Source: Candidatus Competibacteraceae bacterium
GTDB taxonomy: Bacteria > Pseudomonadota > Gammaproteobacteria > Competibacterales > Competibacteraceae
Length of the DNA stretch: 64,000 nt
NCBI GenBank assembly: GCA_016713505.1
Contig: JADJPA010000001.1
Coordinates: 1,426,001 to 1,490,000 of the forward strand
Direction: 5' to 3'
Every line of letters starts with the position of its first letter. The first letter of the stretch is position 1. The notes under the pieces were generated by a model. The model was given only the letters and a program-made list of their open reading frames with translations. It had not been told where the DNA came from and searched no databases. Shown one piece after another: positions 38,564 through 47,116 of the stretch. A program made the position numbers and the translations under genes.

Positions 38564-39040
38564 TTATTTCTTCGGCGCGCGGTAACCGGCTTGCTCGGCG
38601 GCTTCCGCGCTCGCAAAGCACAATTTAGCCTTGGTTTTCGCGTAGTTCCTGCCTTCGGGCGCATGGTAGATCTTGGATCTGGAGCCTTTGATTGGCGCCG
38701 ATTCCGGGCAAGAACCATCTGGATTGCCAGAGACACCCGCCGCTCCCGCAGTCACGGGAGCCGGCTTGGCGCTTGACGTCGCGGGGGCCGTCATGGGCAT
38801 TGCCGGTTTGGTGCCCGGCAGCGCAGGAGAGGTCATGGGGACTGCCGGCTTGGCGCCCGGTAGCGCAGGAGAGGTCATGGGGACTGCCGGCTTGGCGCCC
38901 GGTAATACCGGAGGAGCTTTCAAGGGCGGCGGGCTGACCCCTGTTTCGGCCGATTGCGCCGCGCCAACTCCTCCAAGCGACATAACCAGAGCGGCTACCA
39001 ACAACCCGTTGCGTGATGATTTGAGATGCTCGATCAACAT
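38564..39040 (-). CDS. Secreted protein with proline-rich repeats and a C-terminal small domain
   Basis: 158 residues. Signal peptide with cleavage near GAAQSAE; then three copies of a 14-residue unit around PALPGAKPAVPMTS; then a C-terminal domain (CPESAPIKGSRSKIYH...KTKAKLCFASAEAAEQAGYR) with two cysteines, resembling the small 'sunset'/Ada-metal-binding-like domain found next to nuclease or secreted proteins. The repeat region corresponds to two perfect 42-bp DNA repeats. Function unknown. Confidence 0.75.
   Translation of the reverse strand: MLIEHLKSSRNGLLVAALVMSLGGVGAAQSAETGVSPPPLKAPPVLPGAKPAVPMTSPALPGAKPAVPMTSPALPGTKPAMPMTAPATSSAKPAPVTAGAAGVSGNPDGSCPESAPIKGSRSKIYHAPEGRNYAKTKAKLCFASAEAAEQAGYRAPKK
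38779..38904. repeat. Tandem 42-bp repeat inside the secreted protein gene
   Basis: Copies 38821-38862 and 38863-38904 are identical; a diverged copy precedes them (38779-38820). Each encodes 14 residues, so copy changes keep the frame. Confidence 0.85.
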
Positions 39041-39109
39041 GCTGTCATACCTCCTGTTGCTTCCGTTGTAAGTCGGTGCATTATCGCACTTCGTTCGATG
39101 AACAGCGAC

Positions 39110-39619
39110 TTAATGCCAGACGGGTTTATCAGCCCATGATTCGTCCCATTCCCCAACCTCTTGATGCGCCAGCAATCGACCAACGAATTCCAGCGCTGCC
39201 ATAAGGTTCGCCTTTGCCGCCGGACTCAACGATTCGCCCAACTCGAAAGATTCACCTCGGATCGCCAATAAAAAGGCCGGAGGCGGCGGAGACGAATTGA
39301 TCTGTTCATAAACATGAAGCACGGCGGCGGGCGTCAGGGCGTGACTGGTATAGCTGCTATCCCGCGCTGGTTGCAACCGGGTGAACTGGCAGGGCGGCGG
39401 ACAGGAGACGCTGGCGTCCACGAACAGCACTAATTTCCTGCCCTCCAAATCCACCGCGTGTTCGATCTGCAACTGAAAATCGGTGAGCAGTTCAATGTCG
39501 TCCCAACCGCCGCCCTGCTCCCGCAACCCCGCCAGCCGTTCCAGCAGCAGCGGCCCCAGCGCGTCATCGCCCCGGCTGGGGTTGCCGACGGCCAGAATCA
39601 GCAGCCCCGGCGTTTTCAC
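39110..39619 (-). CDS. hoxW: Hydrogenase maturation protease HoxW
   Basis: 169 residues of the HyaD/HybD endopeptidase family: LAVGNPSRGDDALGP start with the nickel-binding Asp/Glu sites, and LVLFVDASVS. It would cleave the C-terminal tail of HoxH once nickel is inserted. Its start directly abuts the hoxH stop (39620). Confidence 0.88.
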   Translation of the reverse strand: MKTPGLLILAVGNPSRGDDALGPLLLERLAGLREQGGGWDDIELLTDFQLQIEHAVDLEGRKLVLFVDASVSCPPPCQFTRLQPARDSSYTSHALTPAAVLHVYEQINSSPPPPAFLLAIRGESFELGESLSPAAKANLMAALEFVGRLLAHQEVGEWDESWADKPVWH

Positions 39620-41134
39620 CTAACTTTCAGCGACTAACGCGGGTTCCTCCCGGCGAACGGTTCCATCCGCATCCCGCACCAAACAATCCACTAACGCGCC
39701 CGACTCCTCCTCGACCAGCTCGACGTGCAGCGGCATCTGACCCAGGGCGTGGGTGGCGCAGGACAGGCAGGGATCGTAAGCGCGTACCGCCACTTCGATC
39801 TGGTTCAGCAGCGGCTCGGTCAATTCCTTACCGTCCAAGTAGCGCTCCGCCACTTGGCGGATCGATTCGTTCATCGCCTGATTGTTGTTGGTGGTGGACA
39901 CGATCAGATTGGCCTTTTCGATCAGCCCATCCTCGTTCATCCGATAATGATGGAACAGCGTGCCGCGCGGGGCTTCGATCACCCCGATCCCTTCCCGTGG
40001 GGTCACCTCGCCCTTCGCCGTCAGTTCGTCGCCGAAAATATCGGGATCGAGCAGCAATTCCTTGATCGCCTCGATGGAATGCAGCAGTTCGATCATCCGC
40101 GCCCAGTGGTAGGCCAAGGTCACATGAATCGGCTCGCCCTCGCCCAGCGCCATGAATTCCTTGCGCTCCTCCTCAGCCCAGGGCGTGGCGATGAAATCGC
40201 AATTGTCGATGCGCGCCAGCGGCCCAACCCGATACCAGCCTTTGTCCGGCCCCAGCGAATTGATGAACGGAAATTTCATGTAGCTCCACGGTTTGACCTG
40301 CTCGCGCAACACTTGAGCGTAGCGCCGATAGTCGAGATGATCGAAGATCGACCCGCCCTGCTCGTTCTTCGCCCGCAAGCCGCCGTGATAAAGATCCAAC
40401 GCCCCATCGGCCCGAATCAAACTGAGGTAATTGGTGCGGATGGTGGCGAAGTGAGTGAAATAACCGGGGTTGGCGGCGTAGGCCGTTTTCATCAGCTTGA
40501 GGATGCTGCGTCCCCACTGCGCCATCAGATCGACATCGGCCAGCAGGAAGTTGCGTTCCTGCAAGGTCAGCGCTTTGTTAACTCCGCCCGGAATCGCGCC
40601 GGTGCCGTGCACCCGCTTGCCCGCCGTGAGACGAATGACTTCCTGGCCGTACTTGCGCAGCTTCACGCCCTGGCGGGCGATGTCGGGATGGTCGGCCATC
40701 ACGCCCACCACGTTGCGGTGAGCCACCTTATCGTCGAAATCAAACAGAAAATCGGGCGACGCTAGATGGAAAAAATGCACCGCGTGCGATTGCAGGGTCT
40801 GACCGTAGTGCATCAGGCGGCGGATTTTCTCGGCGGTCGGCGGGATTTCTTCGATTCCCAGCAGTTGATCGACCGCCTTGGCCGCCGCCAGATGGTGGCT
40901 GACCGGGCAGATGCCGCACAAGCGCTGCACCACCACCGGCAGTTCCCAATAGGGTCGGCCTTGAATGAATTTTTCAAAGCCGCGAAATTCGACGATGTGC
41001 AGGCGGGCTTGACGGATGCGGTGATCCCGATCCACCAATAAGGTGACTTTGCCGTGGCCTTCGACCCGGCTTAACGGGTCGATGGCGACCCGACACAAAT
41101 AATCGGATTGGGCAGCCGTTTCCAATTCGCTCAT
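39620..41134 (-). CDS. hoxH: NAD-reducing hydrogenase large subunit HoxH
   Basis: Carries the [NiFe] active site. 504 residues from ATG 41134 (MSELETAAQ); the frame is open 31 codons upstream, overlapping hoxY. Nickel ligands are in RLCGICPVSHH and DPCLSCATH. After the conserved histidine (about 462) there are 42 residues, the propeptide to be removed by HoxW. Same operon and strand as hoxFUY. Confidence 0.95.
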   Translation of the reverse strand: MSELETAAQSDYLCRVAIDPLSRVEGHGKVTLLVDRDHRIRQARLHIVEFRGFEKFIQGRPYWELPVVVQRLCGICPVSHHLAAAKAVDQLLGIEEIPPTAEKIRRLMHYGQTLQSHAVHFFHLASPDFLFDFDDKVAHRNVVGVMADHPDIARQGVKLRKYGQEVIRLTAGKRVHGTGAIPGGVNKALTLQERNFLLADVDLMAQWGRSILKLMKTAYAANPGYFTHFATIRTNYLSLIRADGALDLYHGGLRAKNEQGGSIFDHLDYRRYAQVLREQVKPWSYMKFPFINSLGPDKGWYRVGPLARIDNCDFIATPWAEEERKEFMALGEGEPIHVTLAYHWARMIELLHSIEAIKELLLDPDIFGDELTAKGEVTPREGIGVIEAPRGTLFHHYRMNEDGLIEKANLIVSTTNNNQAMNESIRQVAERYLDGKELTEPLLNQIEVAVRAYDPCLSCATHALGQMPLHVELVEEESGALVDCLVRDADGTVRREEPALVAES

Positions 41135-41147
41135 GACGCGCCCCTGT

Positions 41148-41690
41148 TCAGTCGTAATGAATTTGGGTGTAGGGCAGCGCGATGGGCTGCCCGGCCAATA
41201 ACTGGCTGACGAACGTCCAGATCGCATCCGCCGACGGCGGGCAGCCGGGCAGGAAGTAGTCGATCTTCACCACTTCGTGGATCGGGTGCACCTGGTTCAG
41301 CAGCAGCGGGATTTCGGGGTCATTTGGAATCTGGGCATCCACCAGCCCGACGCCACGGGTATAGGATTCTTCCAGACAATCCTTCAGTTCGTACTGATTG
41401 CGCATCGCCGGAATGCCACCGCTGATCGCGCACGCGCCCATCGCGATCAGGATTTTGCAGCGCGCCCGAAATTCCAACAGGGTGTGGACGTTTTCGACGT
41501 TGGCGATGCCGCCCTCGACGATGCCGATGTCGCACTCGCCCAGTTCCTTGATGTCGGTCAGCGGGCTGCGGTCGAACTCGACTTTCTCGGCCAGATCGAA
41601 CAGCCGCTCGTCGAGATCGAGCAGCGACATGTGGCAGCCGAAGCAGCCGCACAGCGAACAGGTGGCGACCCTGACCTTGGATTCAATCAT
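41148..41690 (-). CDS. hoxY: NAD-reducing hydrogenase small subunit HoxY
   Basis: Holds the proximal [4Fe-4S] cluster. 180 residues from ATG 41690 (MIESKVRVATCSLCGC); the longer frame overlaps hoxU. Cluster cysteines are in CSLCGCFGCHMSLL, GACAISGG and PGCPPSADAI. Overlaps the end of hoxU by 8 bases; 13 bases before hoxH. Confidence 0.94.
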   Translation of the reverse strand: MIESKVRVATCSLCGCFGCHMSLLDLDERLFDLAEKVEFDRSPLTDIKELGECDIGIVEGGIANVENVHTLLEFRARCKILIAMGACAISGGIPAMRNQYELKDCLEESYTRGVGLVDAQIPNDPEIPLLLNQVHPIHEVVKIDYFLPGCPPSADAIWTFVSQLLAGQPIALPYTQIHYD

Positions 41691-42423
41691 GACGGCGGCC
41701 TCCCTTGCTGACCGCCAGCGCGGCCACGTCGCCGACCACGTTGATCGGCTTGCGGTCGTACAGGCGCTGGCCGATGGGGATTTCATAACCGCTGTGCTTG
41801 CGCAAAATCGTGCCGGTCGGACAGACCTGAGCGGCTTTATCATCGATGCTGAAATCGGTCGCGCCCAGCTTGCCGGACGGGGTGTTGACCACCAGATGGG
41901 CCTTGATGCCGCGGCCCTGCACCGCGAACACGTTCTTGCCGTCCACGTCGCGGCTGGCGCGCACGCACAGCTCGCACAAGATGCAGCGGTTGAAGTCGAT
42001 TAAGGCGTCGGGGTGCGAGGCATCCACCGGCCGACGCGGGTAAAAATGGGTGTAGTGCGGGGCCAGCATCCCGACGTAATAGGCCACCGCTTGCAACTGG
42101 CACGCGCCGCTTTTCTCGCAGGCCGGGCAGACGTGATTGCCTTCCACGAACAACATTTGCAGGATGCCGCGGCGGATTTCGCGCACCTCCTCGATTTCGC
42201 TCTGCACGTTCAGTCCCGCCGCCGCCGGGGTGGTGCAAGAGGCCAGCATCCGGCCGTTGACCTTGACCAGACAGACCCGGCAACTGCCGTGCGGCGGAAA
42301 TTCCGGGTTAAAGCACAGATGCGGGATATAGACGCCCGCCGCCAGCGCCGCCGCCATGATGGTCTGGCCGTCCTGAAACAGCACCTTGCGCCCGTCCAGC
42401 GTGAAGCTTTGTTCCTCGCTCAT
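41683..42423 (-). CDS. hoxU: NAD-reducing hydrogenase diaphorase subunit HoxU
   Basis: Electron-transfer subunit related to the N-terminal part of NuoG. 246 residues: plant-ferredoxin-type [2Fe-2S] cysteines (CFNPEFPPHGSCRVCLV), the histidine-containing cluster site HVCPACEKSGACQ, and a [4Fe-4S] motif CILCELCVRAS with a late CPTG. Overlaps hoxF by 4 bases. Confidence 0.94.
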   Translation of the reverse strand: MSEEQSFTLDGRKVLFQDGQTIMAAALAAGVYIPHLCFNPEFPPHGSCRVCLVKVNGRMLASCTTPAAAGLNVQSEIEEVREIRRGILQMLFVEGNHVCPACEKSGACQLQAVAYYVGMLAPHYTHFYPRRPVDASHPDALIDFNRCILCELCVRASRDVDGKNVFAVQGRGIKAHLVVNTPSGKLGATDFSIDDKAAQVCPTGTILRKHSGYEIPIGQRLYDRKPINVVGDVAALAVSKGGRRHD

Positions 42424-44231
42424 GGCATGGCCCCCAGTAAAGCGTCTTCATCCAAATAGGCGTCGGGGTCGGTGCGGCCGGTCAGCCAGCGCGCCTGCTC
42501 CAGCGCCGCGTTCATATCGAACGCCGGTTCGTAAGCGGTCGAGCGCAAGCGCCGCTCGTAGGCTTCGGGAAACTGGTCGAGACTGTCCAACACCGGATTG
42601 GGCGCGGTCTGGCCCAGGCCGCAATGGGAACCGACCCGCATGATCTGGCCGAGCTTGCGCATTTCTTCCAGATCGGCGCGGGTGCCGTGGCCGGTGTGCA
42701 CCTTATCGATCAGATCGCGCAGCAAGGAGGTGCCGACCCGGCAGGGGGTACAAAAGCCGCAGCTTTCGTGGACGAAGAAATGGGCGAAGTTGCGGATGCC
42801 GTCGAGAATGTCGCGGCCGTGGTCGAACACCATGAACGAGCCGCCGGTGGCCAGATCCTCGAAGCAGATGCGCCGGTCGAACAGTTTGGCGGAAATCATG
42901 TGGCCGGCCGGCCCCGCCATCTGAATGCCTTGGGCGTCGCGCGCCCCACAGTCTTCTAGCACTTGCCGGACGGTGACGCCGAACGGGTATTCGTAAATAC
43001 CGGGCCGCTCGCAGTCGCCGCTGAGGCTGAGCAGCTTGGTGCCTTTCGATTCGGCGGTGCCGCGACTGGCGAACCAGTTGCCGCCTTCCACCGCGATTTT
43101 GGCGGCGGAAGCGAAGGTTTCGACGTTGTTGACCACCGTTGGTTTATTGAGATAGCCGTGGGTGGTCGGGAACGGCGGGCGGATGCGCGGCACGCCGTGC
43201 TTGCCCTCCAGCGATTCGATCAGCGCCGATTCCTCGCCGCAGACGTAAGCGCCCGCGCCCATGTGAATGTCGATATCGAAACTGAAGCTAGCGTCACCCA
43301 GAATCGCCTCGCCCAGCAAACCCGCCTCGCGGCGACGCTGCAAGGTGGCCTTGAGTGTGTCCACCATGTAGCGATATTCGCCGCGCAGGTAGACGAAGCC
43401 CTGCCGCGCGCCGATCACCCGGCCGCAGGCGGTCATGCCCTCGAACACCAAATCGGCGTAATCCTGCATCAGCACCCGATCCTTGAAAGTGCCAGGTTCG
43501 CCCTCGTCGGCGTTGCAGACCACGTATTTGACCTCGCCGGGCGCACTACGGCAGGACTGCCATTTCGCAGCGGACTTGAAGCCCGCGCCGCCCTGCCCGC
43601 GCAGGCCGGATTTGACCATTTCCTCCAGAATCGCCTCCGGGCCGCGCTTCAATACCGCCCGCAGCGCCGCGCCGTCGGCGAAATGCCTTCCTAGCAGAAG
43701 GTCGGCCCGACGGATGTTGCTCACCACTTCGAAGAACTCGCGCGGCCATTGTTCCAGCGGGGTTTTGGCGTTGACGAGTTCGACGATGCGATCCAAGCGA
43801 GCTTTGTCGAGGCGGGTCAGCGCGTAGCCGTTGACCAGCGCCGCCGGTCCCTGATCGCACATGCCGGTGCAGGAAGTCGTGCCGACGCTGACCCGACCAT
43901 CGGCGCGGGTACCGTTGATCGCCACGCCCAACCGGTCGCTGAGGTAATGCAGCAGCTCGCGGTTTCCGAGCATCCGGTCGGTGATGTTGTCGCTGATCAG
44001 GATGTCGTAGGAGCCGCGCGGCTCGGTGTAGAGGAAGGAGTAAAACTCGGCGACGCCGCGCACCTTGTCCGGCGAGATGCCGAGTGCTTCGGCGACGGCG
44101 CTGATGGCGTCCGCCGACAGCCACGTCAGGCTGTCTTGCACTTCGCGCAGGATTTGCAACAGCCGGGTCGGCGACTTCTGGTGGCGTTGCACGATGTCGC
44201 GGATTGTCTGGACCAGCACGCTGGCTTCCAT
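42420..44231 (-). CDS. hoxF: NAD-reducing hydrogenase diaphorase subunit HoxF (NuoE-NuoF fusion)
   Basis: Site of NAD(H) reaction and FMN binding. 603 residues: N-terminal NuoE-like domain (about 1-165), then a NuoF-like domain with the NAD/FMN motifs GLRGQGGAGF and CNADEGEPGTFKDR, and the [4Fe-4S] site ESCGFCTPCRVG with a late SHCGLGQ. In the NuoE part only the second cysteine pair (TTSCTGMC) is present, as in the Ralstonia-type HoxF of 602 residues. First gene of hoxFUYHW; no hoxE or hoxI seen, so a group 3d enzyme. Confidence 0.95.
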   Translation of the reverse strand: MEASVLVQTIRDIVQRHQKSPTRLLQILREVQDSLTWLSADAISAVAEALGISPDKVRGVAEFYSFLYTEPRGSYDILISDNITDRMLGNRELLHYLSDRLGVAINGTRADGRVSVGTTSCTGMCDQGPAALVNGYALTRLDKARLDRIVELVNAKTPLEQWPREFFEVVSNIRRADLLLGRHFADGAALRAVLKRGPEAILEEMVKSGLRGQGGAGFKSAAKWQSCRSAPGEVKYVVCNADEGEPGTFKDRVLMQDYADLVFEGMTACGRVIGARQGFVYLRGEYRYMVDTLKATLQRRREAGLLGEAILGDASFSFDIDIHMGAGAYVCGEESALIESLEGKHGVPRIRPPFPTTHGYLNKPTVVNNVETFASAAKIAVEGGNWFASRGTAESKGTKLLSLSGDCERPGIYEYPFGVTVRQVLEDCGARDAQGIQMAGPAGHMISAKLFDRRICFEDLATGGSFMVFDHGRDILDGIRNFAHFFVHESCGFCTPCRVGTSLLRDLIDKVHTGHGTRADLEEMRKLGQIMRVGSHCGLGQTAPNPVLDSLDQFPEAYERRLRSTAYEPAFDMNAALEQARWLTGRTDPDAYLDEDALLGAMP

Positions 44232-44528
44232 CGAGGACCCCTCCTAGTTTCCACCGATCCGCGCGGGACGCGGAGCGCGGGTTTCGTTCAAGAAGGCCGC
44301 CGGATCAGTGTATCAATTATACTCCAATTTTGCGCAAAAAGCGCTAGTTTAGTGTTGGACTATAAGGTGCTTTTCGATGCTGAGCAAGTCCGACTCTGGC
44401 CGCTCGGAATTCATCACCAACGTAGCGATCAGCAAAACTCAATGCATGGCCCACCACCAGCGGTGGGCTATCTGGCAAAAAGTAGATTGCAAGCGGAGGA
44501 GGATTAGGCGAGGGAATTGAAGCGAACC
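44232..44528. other. Intergenic region upstream of hoxF
   Basis: About 300 bases between hoxF and the convergently placed methyltransferase gene end. A perfect TATAAT on the minus strand (44316-44321) lies 85 bases before hoxF, but no good -35 element is at the right distance. No sigma-54 site is recognised. The part beyond 44480 turns AT-rich. Confidence 0.4.
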
Positions 44529-45269
44529 TTAGACTGGTTTACGGGCAACAAAAACCAATCCACAAAGTTTTCTTACAGCAAGCTTTTGCGCTGATACCGA
44601 CAACCATCCAGCAATAATTTTTTGTTTGCCGAGCCTTAGCCGAAGCCAGTAATCTTCAATATGCTGGATATCATAAAAGTACTTTTCATAAGTCGCATCA
44701 ATTTCTCGCCTTGTTCTGTAATGAGTCCATTTATCAAGCCATTCGCAAAAATCCTGACTCCATCGCATTATATTTTTACCGTTCTTTTGGTATCCGAGGC
44801 CAAGAGCCCTGCAACTGGCCGCATAGTAAATTCGCGAGTAACTATTCTTTGGAAACCAGTGTAGAAAGGGAATTCCGCAGTGACCTTCTCGCCAAACCCC
44901 CTTATCAGGAAACAAATTCAAGACTATGCCGCCAGGTTTTAATACTCGCTCAATTTCAGCAAGTACGGTATTCAGGTTCTCGACATGCTCCATCACCTGA
45001 TTATTGATAACAATATCGAAGAACTCACTTTCAAAAGGAATAGTGTTATTAGTTATTTTTCTAATCGTACCATCTAAAAAAAGAGCGGGGTCAACAAACT
45101 TTGAATAATCTCCTCCCTCATAGAAGATATCGCACCCAAATGCATTAATACCCTGGTTTCTTAATTCATGCAAAATTCTCCCCGCACCACAACCATAATC
45201 GAGTATGCGAATATCTTTTCCATATTTTTGATCCAGAACCCACTGCGCACAGAATTGATAGTTGTTCAT
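44529..45269 (-). CDS. Class I SAM-dependent methyltransferase
   Basis: 246 residues with the SAM-binding motif I (RILDYGCGAGRILHEL), acidic motif II (GCDIFYEG) and the Methyltransf_11 pattern FDIVINNQVMEHVENLN. Followed by GGIVLNLFPDKG. The substrate is unknown; such enzymes often sit in polysaccharide or secondary metabolite gene sets. Composition is clearly AT-rich compared with all neighbours, including AAA/ATA/AAT codons, so it is probably horizontally acquired. Confidence 0.85.
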   Translation of the reverse strand: MNNYQFCAQWVLDQKYGKDIRILDYGCGAGRILHELRNQGINAFGCDIFYEGGDYSKFVDPALFLDGTIRKITNNTIPFESEFFDIVINNQVMEHVENLNTVLAEIERVLKPGGIVLNLFPDKGVWREGHCGIPFLHWFPKNSYSRIYYAASCRALGLGYQKNGKNIMRWSQDFCEWLDKWTHYRTRREIDATYEKYFYDIQHIEDYWLRLRLGKQKIIAGWLSVSAQKLAVRKLCGLVFVARKPV

Positions 45270-45663
45270 ATACAGGCCTAAGTATTGACGCCAGTTTTAA
45301 ATTAAGATGGTCATAAACACCGTCAATAATCAATCGGAAATGCCAAAGATTGAAAGCACCAGGCGAGCGACCATGACTACTATAGGTTTTATCATAGAAT
45401 TTTCTGTCTTGAGCGTATCGTCAAATCCATCCGATTATGGCAGATGTCAGATAGACGGCGATCATAAAATGGTCAGCAATTTCGTCGCGGCGGCTGATAA
45501 ATTTATTAACTATTTGAATTTAAATAATAATTTTTTCTACCAAATGAGATATTTTACCTATCTTTTTTCACGATCATCGCAATTTTTTAGAACACGGCAA
45601 CAGGGAGTCCAAATCCTTAAATCGTCAAGAAATTACCTAAATTCCATGCTTATATTAATGATA
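45270..45663. other. AT-rich region without a supported gene
   Basis: 394 bases of AT-rich DNA. A plus-strand open frame of 130 codons (45307-45699) crosses it but has no ribosome site, no recognised domain and runs into the next gene; I treat it as chance. Probably the boundary of an acquired segment. Confidence 0.5.
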
Positions 45664-46485
45664 TTAGAGCAATGCTTCTGTACGCAGCAGCGCCTCTAAA
45701 CCGTCAATGAGCAGGTCGGCGCATTCGAGAATTTCGATGCTTGGGGTCGATGCGGCGTCGAGCAGCGCATCGACCTGGTATTTCATTCCAGCGGGCAAGC
45801 GATCACAGCGTGCTTCCGCGATCCGCGCCAAGCGCTTGTCGCCAGGATGCGGCATTCGATCGATCGCGAAAAGCACATCAAAGTAAATGGCCAACAGCGC
45901 CGCTATGCGATGGTTTATGCTGACTCGGTCGCCTCGCGCCACGGCGCGTTGTATTTGGTGTGCGTACGCTGAGAAGGTATTGCGCAGAATGGGAAAATTC
46001 TTGGCCACGACCGCCCTTCGCAATCCTTCGGGATAAGGCTCTTGTGCTTTCGTTTGTAGGGCCGCAAACCAGCCCCGTCGGTCAAAGAGCGCTTTGGAAG
46101 CCAGCAGATTGTGCTAAAAACAGGTTGAGTAGCCGACGGAAGCCTCATGCTCGTCGATAACTCGAATTAATTGCCCCTCGATCCAATGGGTCGAGCGAAA
46201 CATGACATCAACCATAATGCCGGTCTGCAAGTCGAGCCACTTGTCACCGAGTTCCCAGAAACAATTACCGATTTCAGCTTGGCACGCAAATGTTAAGGCC
46301 ACGGCCTTGCGTTCGCTTATTGGTAATTCCCCTGACAAGTAGACGTAGAGATCGATGTCAGAGCTTGCATCTGAGACCGCATTCGTCTGCGAGTCCGCCA
46401 GCGCAACCGCTTCGACTTGCGGTAAAAGGCTATAGCGCGTTGCCACGCGGGCGGTAAGAAGTTCTGCCAATTTTTCCATGGGCAT
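45664..46485 (-). pseudogene. Nucleotidyltransferase/DUF4037-type gene interrupted by one in-frame TAG
   Basis: The frame from ATG 46485 (with AAGGAG ribosome site) reads about 123 residues with a nucleotidyltransferase-type motif (DASSDIDLYVYL), then hits TAG at 46114-46116, and continues in the same frame for 150 more residues to the stop at 45664. The residues on either side, GYSTCF and HNLLASKALFDRRGW, join into what looks like a conserved GYSTC-xWHN-L segment, so TAG probably replaced the tryptophan codon TGG. No other damage is seen. The C-terminal part is helical. Recent inactivation, or amber readthrough, or an assembly error. Confidence 0.75.
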
Positions 46486-46531
46486 GGCTCCTTATTCAAA
46501 GCGTCAAGCGACGCCAGGCGTAAAGCCTCAG

Positions 46532-46975
46532 TCACTCCAGGTTCCGCGATGATCCCCCTGACTTACTTTCGCGCGCGCCGGGAATCGCGTAAGTGCCAAC
46601 CGCATGAGCGACCGGATCATCGCTTCCTTCGGAATACAGGGTCACCTCGCCATAAACCAGCGACTTTCCGACTTTTATAAGCCGACATATACCCAAGATA
46701 TCCTTATCTGAAGATGGTTTGCGGAGGAAATTCACAGTGAGGCTCGCCGTTACTGCCAAAGGGGTTATGCCAATCTGCTGAAACATAGCGACATACAGCG
46801 CCACATCGGCCACAGTCATCATCACCGGACCGGACACGGTGCCTCCAGGACGCAACTCGTCGATGCCGACCCGGTGGCGGATGATGGAAGAGCCCTCGCT
46901 GACCGCTTCGACCAGGCACTTGCTTTGAGGAAACTCCGCCGCCATGAATTTGATAACCTGCTCTTTCGTTACCAC
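46532..46975 (-). CDS. PaaI/YigI-type hot-dog thioesterase
   Basis: 147 residues with the acyl-CoA thioesterase pattern: RPGGTVSGPVMMTVADVALYVAMF is the active-site helix, followed by TASLTVNFLRKP. Likely hydrolyses an aryl- or acyl-CoA. It lies 46 bases before the interrupted gene on the same strand. Confidence 0.85.
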   Translation of the reverse strand: MVTKEQVIKFMAAEFPQSKCLVEAVSEGSSIIRHRVGIDELRPGGTVSGPVMMTVADVALYVAMFQQIGITPLAVTASLTVNFLRKPSSDKDILGICRLIKVGKSLVYGEVTLYSEGSDDPVAHAVGTYAIPGARESKSGGSSRNLE

Positions 46976-47116
46976 CCAAGCTCTCCGTCGATGTTAAAAG
47001 TTAGTAGTGAACGGCCCGCGCGGCGGTCCGAACATAGTCCGGTTGCTCCAGCCAATAGCTCGGACCGTCCGGCGGGCCGGTCTTTAGAACCTCGGCGTTG
47101 AGCGCCCAAACGCGCG

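Noticed and set aside
45307..45699. 130-codon plus-strand open frame in the AT-rich gap
   Set aside because: No ribosome site or recognisable domain, overlaps the end of the interrupted gene, and AT-rich DNA of this length easily yields a frame by chance.
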